Notes: a model not told the origin generated them from the letters alone. DNA of 64,000 nt from Labrenzia sp. R4_2 (GCF_017743865.1 NZ_JAGHRJ010000003.1:62001-126000), one strand, 5' to 3'. Shown: positions 37,087 through 46,652, counted from the stretch's first letter. Numbers and translations: made by a program.

Positions 37087-37753
37087 AACCCTCGCCCCGT
37101 CTGGTGCGGATCAGCTCATCGTCAAACGGTTTGTCGATCTTGGAGCGCAGCCGGCTGATATGGGTTTCCACGACCGAAGTCGTCGGATCAAAGCTCATGT
37201 CCCACACCTGCTCCAAAAGCATGGTGCGGGTCACGAGGCGGCCGGGGCGCCTCATGAAATATTCCAGCAGTTTGAATTCCTTGGCCATCAGGTCGATCGC
37301 CTGTCCCTGGCGTTCGCAGCGGCGGGCCAAAAGGTCCAGACTGAGATCTCCATAGCGCAGGGTGGTCGGCTCGGCAGTGCTGGTTCCGCCACTGTCCCGT
37401 CGGCGGCCAAGAGCATTCACGCGGGCCGAAAGCTCGGCAAAGGCAAAGGGTTTGGTGAGATAATCATCACCGCCAGCGTCAAAACCCTCCACCCGTGCGT
37501 CCACTTCCCCAAGGGCGGTCAGGAACAGCGCCGGGGTGGTGTCTTCGGAGGCGCGCAAAGACTTCAACACGGAGAGGCCGTCGAGACCGGACACCATCCG
37601 GTCGAGGATCAAAACGTCATAGTCCTGGCCCATGGCAGCAAGAAGCGCTTCCTTGCCATCGGTGAAATGATCGACCACGTGGCCTTCTTCGCGCAGGCCG
37701 CCCGCCACCCACGGCCCGAGTTGCCGGTCATCTTCCAAAAGCAGTATCCGCAT
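37070..37753 (-). CDS. OmpR-family response regulator
   Basis: 227 residues. Receiver domain 1-115 with acidic residues EDD at 7-9, the phosphorylation site in VLILDRMVSGLDG (aspartate near residue 51), threonine in FLTALG and lysine in YLTKPFAF. The C-terminal winged helix (about 130-225) contains TLRYGDLSLDLLARRCERQG, KEFKLLEYFMRRPGRLVTR and VVETHISRLRSKID. It is the partner of the overlapping kinase. Candidate operators are the TTTACA-N4-TGTAAA repeats on both flanks of this cassette. Confidence 0.95.
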   Translation of the reverse strand: MRILLLEDDRQLGPWVAGGLREEGHVVDHFTDGKEALLAAMGQDYDVLILDRMVSGLDGLSVLKSLRASEDTTPALFLTALGEVDARVEGFDAGGDDYLTKPFAFAELSARVNALGRRRDSGGTSTAEPTTLRYGDLSLDLLARRCERQGQAIDLMAKEFKLLEYFMRRPGRLVTRTMLLEQVWDMSFDPTTSVVETHISRLRSKIDKPFDDELIRTRRGEGYVFGK

Positions 37754-37841
37754 TCCAAATCCTTACCCCGTTGCATGGCGTCAAAACAGGAAAAAGGCCG
37801 CCATCCCAGGCAGCCTGTTCCCTAACACGTTCTGTCACCGA

Positions 37842-38183
37842 TTACCCGGCGCGTTTGTTGTCGCCTTTCTTGTAATCATCATCGTCGTCATGATCATCGT
37901 CCTGTTCGATATCCAGGACCGTGCCAGACGCCGCGTCGATTTCGACTTCCATTTCAACACCGTCGGCTGTGACGATTTCGATCTCAAAGATTTCTTTGCC
38001 GTCTTCGCGCTCAAATTCGGTTTCCTGAACAGTTCCCGGAACCTCTTTGAGAGCGATTTCGATGGCCTGTGCTTCGCTTAAGGCAGTTGGTGATGTTGCC
38101 GTTTGTGCAGCGACTGCGCCAACCGCACCCGTTGCCAGAACCATACCCGCAACAACCGTACCTGCGATGATCTTCATGTTCAT
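37842..38183 (-). CDS. Exported PepSY-domain protein with aspartate-rich tail
   Basis: 113 residues. A signal peptide ends near residue 26 (AVAAQ). A PepSY domain follows (about 34-93): LSEAQAIEIALKEVPGTVQE and EIVTADGVEMEVEIDAASG. The C-terminus is a dense aspartate/histidine cluster (DDDHDDDDD) then basic residues, suggesting divalent cation or peptide interaction. GGAGA precedes the first ATG. It sits 88 bases upstream of the response regulator gene on the same strand and is preceded by the shared inverted repeat, so it is a likely output and perhaps feedback component of the two-component system. Confidence 0.88.
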   Translation of the reverse strand: MNMKIIAGTVVAGMVLATGAVGAVAAQTATSPTALSEAQAIEIALKEVPGTVQETEFEREDGKEIFEIEIVTADGVEMEVEIDAASGTVLDIEQDDDHDDDDDYKKGDNKRAG

Positions 38184-38272
38184 TACGCGTCTCCATCTTT
38201 GTGTGTGAAAGGCTCTCTGCCTTCCGATGAAACAAAGATGGGACAGCCAGTTTGCAGGCCTCTTGAGCGAAG

Positions 38273-38288
38273 TTTACATTTGTGTAAA
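38273..38288. promoter_or_regulatory. Inverted repeat TTTACA-N4-TGTAAA upstream of the PepSY gene
   Basis: Perfect six-base arms with spacer TTTG, about 90-105 bases before the PepSY start. It matches the site at 35777-35794 in arm sequence and spacing. Probable binding site of the OmpR-family regulator. Confidence 0.65.
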
Positions 38289-38325
38289 GCGCAGAAAATT
38301 TTGACATTTTAGATACTTACGCACC

Positions 38326-39303
38326 TCAATGCCCGCTGGCTTCCTCTTTTTTGCCTTTCACCATATGCCAGGCCGGTTCGATGACCTTCGTGACGATAGG
38401 GATCAGGATCAGTCCGAGGATCAGTCCGAAAATTCCGTCCATTGTTGCCGTCGCGAACCAGCCGAGGAAACCTTCGGCAACGCCAATGGTGTGGGCGATA
38501 CCGTGCGCGATGTCGTGAATGGTGTTGTAAAGGCCTTTGACGCCGAGCTCTTTCAAGCCGTGAATCACAATGGAACCACCGACCCAGAGCATGGCTGCCG
38601 TCCCGACCGTCATGAGGAATTTCATAACGCCGGGCATTGCTTTCACGATCCCAATACCAATCGCGCGGGTCACACCGAACCGCCCCTCGCGGGACAGGTG
38701 CAGTCCAAAGTCATCTGCCTTCACGATCAGCGCAACCGAGCCATAGACCATGACCGTGATGCCGATCGCGACCACCGCCAGTGTGGAGGCCTCCATCCAG
38801 ATATTGCTGTCCGGGATTTCGGACAGCGCAATGGTCATGATTTCGGCGGACAGGATAAAGTCTGTCTTGATAGCTCCGGAGACCTTCTGTTCTTCCAGAT
38901 GGGTTGGGTCCTGCACCAGGTTTTTCGGTTGGTCCGCGTCGTGATGGCCGGGAACAAAGAGGTGATAGACCTTCTCCGCCCCCTCGAAACACAAATAGGC
39001 TCCGCCGAGCATCAACAAGGGTGTGATGATGCCGGGCAAAAACGTGTTGAGCAGAAGGCCGACAGGCAGCAGGAAGATCAGTTTGTTTTTCAGCGACCCC
39101 TTGGCAATGCGCCAGACAATCGGTAACTCGCGGGCCGGGGAAAATCCGGCAACATATTTCGGCGTCACCGCTGCATCGTCAATGACAGCCCCGGCCGCCT
39201 TTGACCCAGCCTTGGCCGCTTGGCCAATCACATCATCCACGGACGCTGCGGCCACCTTGGCAATCGCTGCCACATCGTCGAGTAAGGCGAGAAGACCGCT
39301 CAT
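38326..39303 (-). CDS. DUF808 (YedI-like) inner-membrane protein
   Basis: 325 residues. The N-terminus MSGLLALLDDVAAIAKVAAA and the following DDVIGQAAKAGSKAAGAVIDDAAVTPKY are hallmarks of the DUF808 family. Several membrane helices follow (about 70-115, 165-205, 215-250, 275-310). Function is unknown in any species I know of. The start at 39303 follows AGGAG at good spacing and removes 14 residues of the longer frame. It is divergent from the chemoreceptor gene and transcribed towards the PepSY operator. Confidence 0.92.
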   Translation of the reverse strand: MSGLLALLDDVAAIAKVAAASVDDVIGQAAKAGSKAAGAVIDDAAVTPKYVAGFSPARELPIVWRIAKGSLKNKLIFLLPVGLLLNTFLPGIITPLLMLGGAYLCFEGAEKVYHLFVPGHHDADQPKNLVQDPTHLEEQKVSGAIKTDFILSAEIMTIALSEIPDSNIWMEASTLAVVAIGITVMVYGSVALIVKADDFGLHLSREGRFGVTRAIGIGIVKAMPGVMKFLMTVGTAAMLWVGGSIVIHGLKELGVKGLYNTIHDIAHGIAHTIGVAEGFLGWFATATMDGIFGLILGLILIPIVTKVIEPAWHMVKGKKEEASGH

Positions 39304-39546
39304 GGCCGCTCCTGAATCATTTTTCCTGTCAGTTGCGCTGACCATACAGTCTTTTTGCGACAGGCCAAATGCCGGATGACACGCGATACTATGAGAGCGA
39401 CGGGTGGTGAAAAATGGAGGGAATTGACAGTTTATTTGCCAGATAAACTACTCAAAAAAAACACTAATTCGTATTTGTCAGCTTTAAGTTTGTTTAATCA
39501 AATCATGCAAAGAGGGACCATCCGTAATTTTCTCAGGTCAGTCATT

Positions 39547-41244
39547 ATGTTTCTCGACAATTTCAAAATCGGCTTCAAGATCTGGATCCCGGTTATCAGC
39601 TTGGCTGTCTTCACGCTGGCCTTGGTGACTTACGATCTCGTATCTCTGCGCTCGATCTTGTATGGCGAACGTACCCACAAGACCCAGACCGTCGTTGAAG
39701 TCACCAATTCGGTTCTGAAATACTTTCATGAGCTGGAAGCCTCCGGCGAACTTTCGAAGGACGAAGCCCAGAAGTGGGCGCGTAACGTTGTTCGTGCCAT
39801 CCACTACGATGGCAACAACTACGCTTTTATTTTTGATCTAGACGGAACCCGCATTGTGAGTGCGAAGCAGTCTTCCGAGGGCAAGAGTGCGTGGAACTCA
39901 CAAGACAAGACCGGCAAGTATCACGTCCGGGAAATGATTGAGGTTGCCAAGTCTGGTGGCGGGGTCAGCAGCTATATGTGGAACCGCAAGGGGGAAGAAG
40001 AACTTCTTCTGAAGGCGACCTGGTCGGAGGTCTTTCAGCCTTGGGGCTGGGTCACGGCGACTGGTGTGTATGTGGATGATGTGTCCGCCGCTTTCTGGTC
40101 CAAGGCCAGCGCCCTGATTGGCGTGCTCATTGTCGGTGGTCTGATAGCTGCGGCGATCGCCGTCGCCGCAATCCGCAATATTTCGGTACCGCTCAAGGGA
40201 CTGACATTGGGCATGAAGCAGCTCGCAGACGGCAAGACTGATTTCCCCATTGTGGGCACTGACCGGCGCGATGAAATCGGCGATATGGCCGAGGCCATGG
40301 AGACCTTTGTGGCCAATGAAAACATGCGGCGCGACCTGGAAGACCAGCAGACCAATCGTCAGGAGCTAGATCTCCAGCGGTCGCGCGCAATCCAGAACCT
40401 CTCGTCCGATTTTGATGTGCAGGTCTCCGGTCTGCTTGAGACGATTGGCGGGTCCGTTGAGAGCCTGCAGCACGCGTCCACCAATCTGAACTCCGGAGCT
40501 CAACAGACCACAAGCCAAAGTGAAGCGGTTGCATCGGCAGCAGCCATCGCATCGGCAAACACTGAAACAGTGGCTGCCGCGGCGGAGGAACTTGCGGTGT
40601 CTGTTTCGGAGATCAGCCGTCAGGTGTCGTCATCCAGCGAAATCGCCTCCGAGGCGGCAAGCCAGGCAGCCCAAACCAACCAGCGCATTCAGGGCCTTTC
40701 TGAGGCCGCTGCGAAAATCGGCGAGGTCGTCACGCTCATTCAAGCGATTGCCGAACAGACCAACCTGCTGGCGTTGAATGCGACCATTGAAGCGGCAAGA
40801 GCCGGCGAAGCAGGCAAGGGGTTCGCCGTGGTGGCTGCTGAAGTGAAGGAGCTGGCAACGCAAACTTCCAAAGCGACGGAAGAAATCTCTACCCAGATTT
40901 CGAGCATTCAAGGCGAAACCCATCACGCTGTTGAGGCAATCGGGGCGATCACCAGCACAATCGGCAAGATTAATGAGATCACCACGAGCATTTCAGTGGC
41001 TGTGGAGCAGCAAGGTGCCGCGACCAACGATATTGCGTCCAACATTCAGCAGGCTGCTGCCGGAACGCAGCAGGTTTCTGACAACATCGGCGGAGTCTCG
41101 CAGGCTGCAACGGTGACCAACCAGGCAGCAGATGTTGTCTTCACGGCTGCCAACAGCCTGGAAAAAGAAGCTCGGGAACTGCGCGAAAACGTTGGCGCAT
41201 TCCTGAAAGGTGTCAAAGCCAACGCGACGACCGACGCTGCTTAG
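39547..41244 (+). CDS. Methyl-accepting chemotaxis protein with single Cache domain
   Basis: About 565 residues. First membrane helix near 9-28, a periplasmic single-Cache (sCache_2) region near 35-180 with [29 protein letters not shown] and [14 protein letters not shown], a second helix near 188-210, HAMP near 212-265, and a signalling domain to the end with the hairpin region [20 protein letters not shown] near 411-430. There is no C-terminal CheR-docking pentapeptide. sCache_2 receptors often sense organic acids. The start is uncertain; ATG 39505 and the upstream open frame to 39355 are alternatives. Confidence 0.93.
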   Translation: MFLDNFKIGFKIWIPVISLAVFTLALVTYDLVSLRSILYGERTHKTQTVVEVTNSVLKYFHELEASGELSKDEAQKWARNVVRAIHYDGNNYAFIFDLDGTRIVSAKQSSEGKSAWNSQDKTGKYHVREMIEVAKSGGGVSSYMWNRKGEEELLLKATWSEVFQPWGWVTATGVYVDDVSAAFWSKASALIGVLIVGGLIAAAIAVAAIRNISVPLKGLTLGMKQLADGKTDFPIVGTDRRDEIGDMAEAMETFVANENMRRDLEDQQTNRQELDLQRSRAIQNLSSDFDVQVSGLLETIGGSVESLQHASTNLNSGAQQTTSQSEAVASAAAIASANTETVAAAAEELAVSVSEISRQVSSSSEIASEAASQAAQTNQRIQGLSEAAAKIGEVVTLIQAIAEQTNLLALNATIEAARAGEAGKGFAVVAAEVKELATQTSKATEEISTQISSIQGETHHAVEAIGAITSTIGKINEITTSISVAVEQQGAATNDIASNIQQAAAGTQQVSDNIGGVSQAATVTNQAADVVFTAANSLEKEARELRENVGAFLKGVKANATTDAA

Positions 41245-41327
41245 ATCGCTTTCCGTATCCTTTGAATTGGCGGCGTGCAAATGTTGGCCGCCATTTCTAA
41301 TTCACTGATCCTGAGTTGCGGGCCGGC

Positions 41328-42452
41328 TTACAAGCCCGGCACAGCTTTGTTTGACTTGGCCAAGTGACGCCGTACCCAAGCAACGGAGCGCTCCGCAGCC
41401 TCCAAGGCGCCTTCCAGAAAGCCACCGTTCTCCGGTGCGGTTTCCGTACCGGACAGGAATAGCCGGTCATGCCAGGATTCAACAATTGGCAACGGTCCGT
41501 ATTGCGGGTGGCTCGTCAAAGTTTCCTGATCACGCTGAGTTGCCACCAACGGGTCCGTTGCCCAGACCTTCAAGAAGACCTTTGCCGGGCGTCCAGCTTC
41601 GGGCCCAAAGAGCTCCTTCAACTGCGTGATCGCCCGTGAAACAAAGGCCTCACGATCTGCTGTGTTTTGGATGTCGTGAGGGGAGACAAAACCAAACAAT
41701 GCTGCCTCGCCCTGAGGGTTTTCTTCCGCTGAAGCGTCGTGGATTTCGACCAAAGGACCGACATGGCTGATGGCATCGCCTGAAAATCCCTGGGCGCGCC
41801 AAAAGGGTCGATAATAGACAGCGACAAGTTTCGCATGTCCGGCCATCCACGTTGGAACTGCAGACATATCCTGTTTCGTTTCAGCGACAAGATCCGGCAA
41901 AAAGGCGATACGTGCAGCGGCCAATCGCGGAGGTAAGGCAAGAATGATTTGCCGGCAGGAAACGCGGAAGGGACCTTCAGGTGTCTTTCCCGACACTGTC
42001 AGGCCAGAGGTGTCCTGTTCAATTGCGGTGACGGCGTGCTGATAGGCAATTGTGCCGTCAGGAAGCCGGGCAGCCAAGCCCTCTGTAATGCGTGCCAGAC
42101 CGCCAGGTATCCGCAATGCATCTCCCATCGTTGCAAAAGCGAGATCGCGGCGGATGCTGCCTGTCTGATCCTGAAATATGAGGTTTCCGGCTGAGTGCTG
42201 ACGGATCAGGGGTAAATCAAGTTGTTCCGCCAACTGAAGCATTCTTTGATTATGCGGCCAGATCCATGCGGGGCCAAGATCATATCGCAGATCAGGAGAC
42301 GAGGGTCCGGGCAGAGACCGGATGCGTCCACCAGCCGTCTTGCTTGCTTCAAACACCCTTGCGTCGACGCCCAAGTTCGAAAGCAGAGCTGCCGTGGCCA
42401 ATCCGCAGAGACCTGCCCCGATGATAGCAATGTCTGTCGAGTGTTCGGACAT
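41328..42452 (-). CDS. Flavin-dependent amine oxidase family protein
   Basis: 374 residues. N-terminal FAD-binding dinucleotide fold: IAIIGAGLCGLATAALLSNL (about 8-27) and the acidic residue in VFEAS, then GGRIRSL. The C-terminal FAD/substrate part ends with LFLSGTETAPENGGFLEGALEAAERS near 337-362, the classical second FAD-contact motif of monoamine oxidases. Substrate unknown; polyamine, tyramine or a biosynthetic amine are possible. Slightly shorter than typical monoamine oxidases. The ATG at 42452 is preferred over a GTG at 42461. Convergent with the chemoreceptor gene. Confidence 0.9.
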   Translation of the reverse strand: MSEHSTDIAIIGAGLCGLATAALLSNLGVDARVFEASKTAGGRIRSLPGPSSPDLRYDLGPAWIWPHNQRMLQLAEQLDLPLIRQHSAGNLIFQDQTGSIRRDLAFATMGDALRIPGGLARITEGLAARLPDGTIAYQHAVTAIEQDTSGLTVSGKTPEGPFRVSCRQIILALPPRLAAARIAFLPDLVAETKQDMSAVPTWMAGHAKLVAVYYRPFWRAQGFSGDAISHVGPLVEIHDASAEENPQGEAALFGFVSPHDIQNTADREAFVSRAITQLKELFGPEAGRPAKVFLKVWATDPLVATQRDQETLTSHPQYGPLPIVESWHDRLFLSGTETAPENGGFLEGALEAAERSVAWVRRHLAKSNKAVPGL

Positions 42453-42715
42453 CAGCGGCACCTAGTGTGCGAGTATTATAGATTGCCCACAGGCAAACCA
42501 CTCGCGTTCAGCGTCAATATGGATCGCGTGATTGTTCAATCCAGTCTTTGTCAGATCTTCACATGGGAAAAGAGCTCGCAATATGGCGTAGTTAATAATT
42601 TGCGCCTAGAGCAGAAACAATTTGCCTAAAGCCCTTAGCGCCAATTTTGGGAATTGTCCCTAGGGTGCCTTTAACGCCACACAGTTGGCGATGGTACTGC
42701 AGGGAAAGAGTGGTC

Positions 42716-42916
42716 ATGTCTCAAACAGCGTCACAGTTTGAAACACTTGGAAATGCGTCACATACTGAATTTGGTGACACTCAAGGCCGGGCGGTTGAAA
42801 GCCGCTTTTATCCGATCATGGGAAAGAACATCAGCATACAGGCGATCGTCGAAGGGTCTCTGCTGGCTCAGATCGAACTAGACCCCATCCCGGAATACGG
42901 CATTTTCGCTGATTAG
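42716..42916 (+). CDS. 66-residue protein of unknown function
   Basis: Soluble small protein, acidic, with no signal peptide or membrane segment. The C-terminal half (SRFYPIMGKNISIQAIVEGS then QIELDPIPEYGIFAD) is hydrophobic in a beta-strand pattern. Support for it being real: a purine-rich ribosome site (AGGGAAAGAG) before the ATG and a strong terminator 41 bases after the stop. No family recognised. It lies alone between the amine oxidase gene and a convergent membrane protein gene. Confidence 0.6.
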   Translation: MSQTASQFETLGNASHTEFGDTQGRAVESRFYPIMGKNISIQAIVEGSLLAQIELDPIPEYGIFAD

Positions 42917-42957
42917 TTCAGTTGATCTGACATTTTGTTGGTCTGATTCGAAAAAAG

Positions 42958-42994
42958 AAACCGCTCCGAAGGTGTCGCAGCGGTTTTCTTTTTA
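42958..42994. terminator. Terminator between the 66-residue protein gene and the convergent membrane protein gene
   Basis: Stem AAACCGCT (42958-42965) / AGCGGTTT (42979-42986) followed by TTCTTTTT on the plus strand; the opposite strand has TTTCTTTTTT after the stem. It can serve both convergent genes. Confidence 0.85.
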
Positions 42995-43010
42995 AGGTGT
43001 GTCTGAGGGC

Positions 43011-43523
43011 CTAGGCTTGTTTTTGGCGCTCGATGAGATCAAGGACACCGACCATCACGATGGCATAAAGCACGTGGCCGATAAGGGCGACCCAGGTGAT
43101 GCCGGTGAAGTTCAGGAAGAACGGCAAACCGGCGATTGCCGTGATGCCGCCAATGGCAAAGACCCATAGACCAACACCGTAGATCGCGGCTGGCAAGAGC
43201 CAATTCGTGTCGCCGACAACACGTTGCCAGATCGGTGCGAAAACGTACATCCAGCCGATCGGATAGCCGACAAGGCCCACCAGATAGAAGTGAACAAAGT
43301 ACCCTGCAAAGGCGTTGCTGGGCAGGCCGAGGCTTGCCAGAAGGCTTTGTGCCAAGCCGTGAGGTGAAAGATTTGCAAAACCCAAACCCGGGCTGATGAT
43401 CTGCCCCCAAAGATCAAAAGCAATGGTGGCGAAAAAGCCTGAAATGAACATCAGGCCTACAGTGTTGACCGAAACAGCCGGTGCGGCTGCGGTCAGGTGT
43501 CTATCTGCTGTTAGTGTCGTCAT
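43011..43523 (-). CDS. Four-helix membrane protein of unknown function
   Basis: 170 residues with four hydrophobic segments (about 21-45, 65-90, 103-130 and 137-160). Sequences such as GYFVHFYLVGLVGYPIGWMY suggest a compact membrane bundle with histidines and aromatics. I do not recognise a family. The start at 43523 follows GGGAGCG; the longer frame to 43562 is less likely. It lies downstream of the antiporter/decarboxylase pair on the same strand, across a 239-base gap, so it probably has its own promoter. Confidence 0.75.
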   Translation of the reverse strand: MTTLTADRHLTAAAPAVSVNTVGLMFISGFFATIAFDLWGQIISPGLGFANLSPHGLAQSLLASLGLPSNAFAGYFVHFYLVGLVGYPIGWMYVFAPIWQRVVGDTNWLLPAAIYGVGLWVFAIGGITAIAGLPFFLNFTGITWVALIGHVLYAIVMVGVLDLIERQKQA

Positions 43524-43762
43524 GATTTCTGCGCTCCCAAATCCGATTGCGATAGACCACATGTGGGAGCGAGATCACTGGCATTGAAATCAAGGTGTGC
43601 CACGCTTCCGTGACCTGATTTCCCTCAAAATATCAATGTGTTTTATGTGAAGTCGCTCCACGGCAGCCCAAATTGTCAAGGTGTGCATCACCTGCCATGA
43701 CAGGGGCGTGAGCAGCCGTGAAGCCGATTAAACCTGCAAATGGCGCTACCAGCCCATAATCG

Positions 43763-45253
43763 TCAGGTTATTTCGTCCGTTTTGGCCTGATCTTGGACCC
43801 AGGACGGGCGCTTCAAAGCGTGTATCAGGATCGGCAGGCCAATGAAAACAACAAACCCTGCCGTTACCACACCGACATAAGTCGCGGGGCTGCCCACGGG
43901 GAGCTGGCTTGGCGGGAAGAACGAGGTGACAAACGCAAAGGCTACTCCAGCAAAGCCGATCCCGGCCACAGCGATCAATCCGCCAAGGCCACCGGGCACT
44001 TTGTAACTTCGCTCTGCGTACGGCCGGGTTAGCCGCAAGCGGACCGCGGCCGCGTACATCATCATATACATCACCAAGTATAGCGTGATCGTCATTGCCG
44101 ACAGCAGGAAGAAGGCGACGGAGACATTTTTCAAGACAAAGTAGAGCAGTGCCAAAACGGTGACGATGCCGCCTTGAATGAGCAGAATTGTTACCTGCAC
44201 TCCGTTCTTGTTGGTCCGTGCAAGGAAAGGCGGCAACTCGCCGTCACGGGCAGTTCGCAGAAGACCGCGGCTTGGGCCGGTGATCCAAGACATCACTCCT
44301 GCAAGCGCGCCAAGAGCGATCAACAGGGCAAGGATAGGCACGAGCCAGCCGAGGTCGAATTCTTTAAGCGCGATCTGCAAGGCCTGCATCGGACCTTGGT
44401 CGAGGGCAATCTCATTTGCGGGAACAATGGATGCAAGCGCCAGCGAGCCCAGGAGGAAAAGTGCAACGATGATCACGACAGACAGGAGTATGGCTTTCGG
44501 GAAGTCCCGCGCCGGGTTCTTGAGTTCGTTTGCGTGAACGGCATGAACCTCAACACCGGCAAACAGGAGCACAATGCCTCCGAGAAAAGCCAGGGATGAC
44601 AGGCCGGTGATATGAGGAAAGAACCGCAAATGCGCATCGCCGCCGGTCACTGATGTGCTTTCCAAAAAAGCCATCGTTTGCCCATCCGCAATCCAGGCCG
44701 CACCGAGAGCGATGATCAGAAGTCCAGGGATCACCGTCCCGAGTAGAAACCCGGCCGAGGTGAACCGCGCCGCCGCGCTGGTGCCGGTCAGGGCAATAAA
44801 GGTTGCAAACCAATAGGCCGCGATGATGACCGACCCGGTGTAGATGCCATCATCGGCAAGTTCTGGCCGTCCAATGACATAGGCAAGGGACGCAGCTGCG
44901 AAAGCAAGCACGGTCGGGTACCAGACCACGTTCTGGATCCATTGCAGCCAGATGGCGACAAAACCCGCCCGGGCGCCAAACGGGGCTTTCACCCAATCGT
45001 AGATCCCGCCGGTTGAATGGGCGAACATGCCGCCCAGTTCGGCAGCGACCAAAGCGGCTGGTATCAGAAAAATAAAGGCGGCGAAGCCGATGTAGAACAG
45101 CAGCGTCGTACCTTCAACGGCCATCAATGGCAGGCCGCGCAGGCTGACCACGGCAGCGACTGTCATCATGGCAAGGCCGAGAACGGTGATTTTTCCGGTC
45201 GCTGAGCTGTCCTTGGCCGGACGCTCCGTGCCAGCCTGAGCGGGATCTGACAT
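43763..45253 (-). CDS. APC-family amino acid transporter, probable glutamate/GABA antiporter
   Basis: 496 residues with about 12 hydrophobic segments. The region MFAHSTGGIYDWVKAPFGAR near residues 77-96 and VHAVHANELKNPARDFPKAI near 233-252 are typical of the amino acid-polyamine-organocation superfamily, glutamate/GABA antiporter branch. It follows the glutamate decarboxylase gene by four bases, so both are surely one operon; the proposed substrates (glutamate in, GABA out) are inferred from that pairing. In E. coli the equivalent pair GadB/GadC consumes cytoplasmic protons under acid stress. Confidence 0.88.
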   Translation of the reverse strand: MSDPAQAGTERPAKDSSATGKITVLGLAMMTVAAVVSLRGLPLMAVEGTTLLFYIGFAAFIFLIPAALVAAELGGMFAHSTGGIYDWVKAPFGARAGFVAIWLQWIQNVVWYPTVLAFAAASLAYVIGRPELADDGIYTGSVIIAAYWFATFIALTGTSAAARFTSAGFLLGTVIPGLLIIALGAAWIADGQTMAFLESTSVTGGDAHLRFFPHITGLSSLAFLGGIVLLFAGVEVHAVHANELKNPARDFPKAILLSVVIIVALFLLGSLALASIVPANEIALDQGPMQALQIALKEFDLGWLVPILALLIALGALAGVMSWITGPSRGLLRTARDGELPPFLARTNKNGVQVTILLIQGGIVTVLALLYFVLKNVSVAFFLLSAMTITLYLVMYMMMYAAAVRLRLTRPYAERSYKVPGGLGGLIAVAGIGFAGVAFAFVTSFFPPSQLPVGSPATYVGVVTAGFVVFIGLPILIHALKRPSWVQDQAKTDEIT

Positions 45254-45257
45254 CGGT

Positions 45258-46646
45258 CTATCGTCCGTGGTGGAAGGAGGCTTTGGCTTCCCGGTTTCTC
45301 ATCGGATTCCGATCGAGAAATTCGATCGTCCGGCTCATATCCTCAATCAACAGTTCCATAAGATCGCGGCCGATCCCATGGCGGACCATAACCCGCTGAA
45401 CAATGAGATCATGCCGGTTTGCCGGAAGCGGATACGAGGCAATTTGCCAACCGCGCATGCGCAACCGCTCCGACACGTCGTAGAGCGTGTAGCCGCGGTC
45501 AGCGCTGTTCTTCAGGGAATAACAGACAGCCGGCAGACCACCATCGCCATTGTAGAGCATGTCGAAATGCCCGATCTTTTCCAGCTCAGCGGCCAAATAC
45601 TGAGCTGTGTCGGCACAGGCGCCTTGTACTTCGGTATACCCTTTCCGGCCGAGGCGCAGGAACTGGTAGTATTGCGCCACGATCTCGCCAGCGGGCCGCG
45701 AAAAGTTGAGCGCAAATGTTGGCACCTGGCCGCCCAGATAGTCGACGTTGAAAATCAATTCTTCCGGCAAGTCTTCCGGTTCCCGCCAGATGGCCCAGCC
45801 GACTCCGAGCGGGGACAAGCCATATTTGTGGCCGGATGCATTGATTGATTTCACGCGAGGCAAGCGGAAATCCCAGACGACATCTTCGTGCAGAAACGGT
45901 GCAATGAACCCGCCAGAGGCTGCATCTACATGGATCGGGATATCAAGGCCGCGTTCAGCTTCGATCCGGTCGAGTTCTTTCGAGATTTCTTCGACGGGCT
46001 CATAAACGCCGGTAAAGGTCACACCCAAGGTTGGCACAACGCCAATGGTGTTTTCATCAACTGCCTCAGCCACTTGTGCAGCGGTCATGCAGAGCTCGCC
46101 GTCAAGGATTGGGAGTTCCCGTAATTCGACATCGAAGTAACGCGCAAACTTGTGCCAGCAAATTTGTACCGGGCCACAGATCAAGTTGGGTTTGTCGGCC
46201 GGTTTGCCGGCGGCTTCCTGGCGCTTGCGCCATTTCCACTTGAGAGCAAGGCCGCCTAGCATCGCCGCTTCAGAGGACCCGGTCGTTGAACATCCAAGCG
46301 TGGTTTTTGCATCCGGGGCGTTCCACAGATCGGCAAGAATGTGGACGCAGCGGTGCTCGATTTCGGCCGTCTGCGGGTACTCGTCTTGGTCGATCATATT
46401 TTTGTCGACGCAGTCCTGCATGAGCTGCTGGGCCTGTGGGGGCACATAGGTTGTGCAGAAGGTCGCCAGGTTTTGGCGAGAGTTGCCATCAAGAAGCAAT
46501 TCGTCGTGGATCAGATTGTAAACCGTATCGGGGAGCGAAGAGTTCTCCGGCATCCGGAACTTTGGCAACGGCTGTTCGGACAAGTCGCGGGCATAAAGGT
46601 CAAAAACGTCGTCCCGCCGACCGGGTTGGGATTGATGCAATGCCAC
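45258..46646 (-). CDS. gadB: Glutamate decarboxylase
   Basis: 462-residue PLP enzyme converting glutamate to GABA and CO2. Similar throughout to E. coli GadB: DELLLDGNSRQNLATFCTTY near the N-terminus, TTGSSEAAMLGG, PVQICWHKFARYFDVELRE, HVDAASGGFIAPF and the PLP-lysine segment SINASGHKYGLSPLG near residue 270. Start chosen at GTG 46646 because it has a strong GGGAGG site six bases upstream and gives the family length; the ATG at 46760 would add 38 unrelated residues. The antiporter gene follows directly. Confidence 0.95.
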   Translation of the reverse strand: MALHQSQPGRRDDVFDLYARDLSEQPLPKFRMPENSSLPDTVYNLIHDELLLDGNSRQNLATFCTTYVPPQAQQLMQDCVDKNMIDQDEYPQTAEIEHRCVHILADLWNAPDAKTTLGCSTTGSSEAAMLGGLALKWKWRKRQEAAGKPADKPNLICGPVQICWHKFARYFDVELRELPILDGELCMTAAQVAEAVDENTIGVVPTLGVTFTGVYEPVEEISKELDRIEAERGLDIPIHVDAASGGFIAPFLHEDVVWDFRLPRVKSINASGHKYGLSPLGVGWAIWREPEDLPEELIFNVDYLGGQVPTFALNFSRPAGEIVAQYYQFLRLGRKGYTEVQGACADTAQYLAAELEKIGHFDMLYNGDGGLPAVCYSLKNSADRGYTLYDVSERLRMRGWQIASYPLPANRHDLIVQRVMVRHGIGRDLMELLIEDMSRTIEFLDRNPMRNREAKASFHHGR

Positions 46647-46652
46647 TGGAAA

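Noticed and set aside
36581..37825. 414-codon plus-strand frame opposite the two-component genes
   Set aside because: Antisense to a well-supported kinase and regulator; its Ser/Arg-rich composition is typical of a shadow.
39484..39497. TTAA...TTAA pair upstream of the chemoreceptor gene as a CtrA site
   Set aside because: The spacing is six bases, not the required seven, and the region is generally AT-rich.
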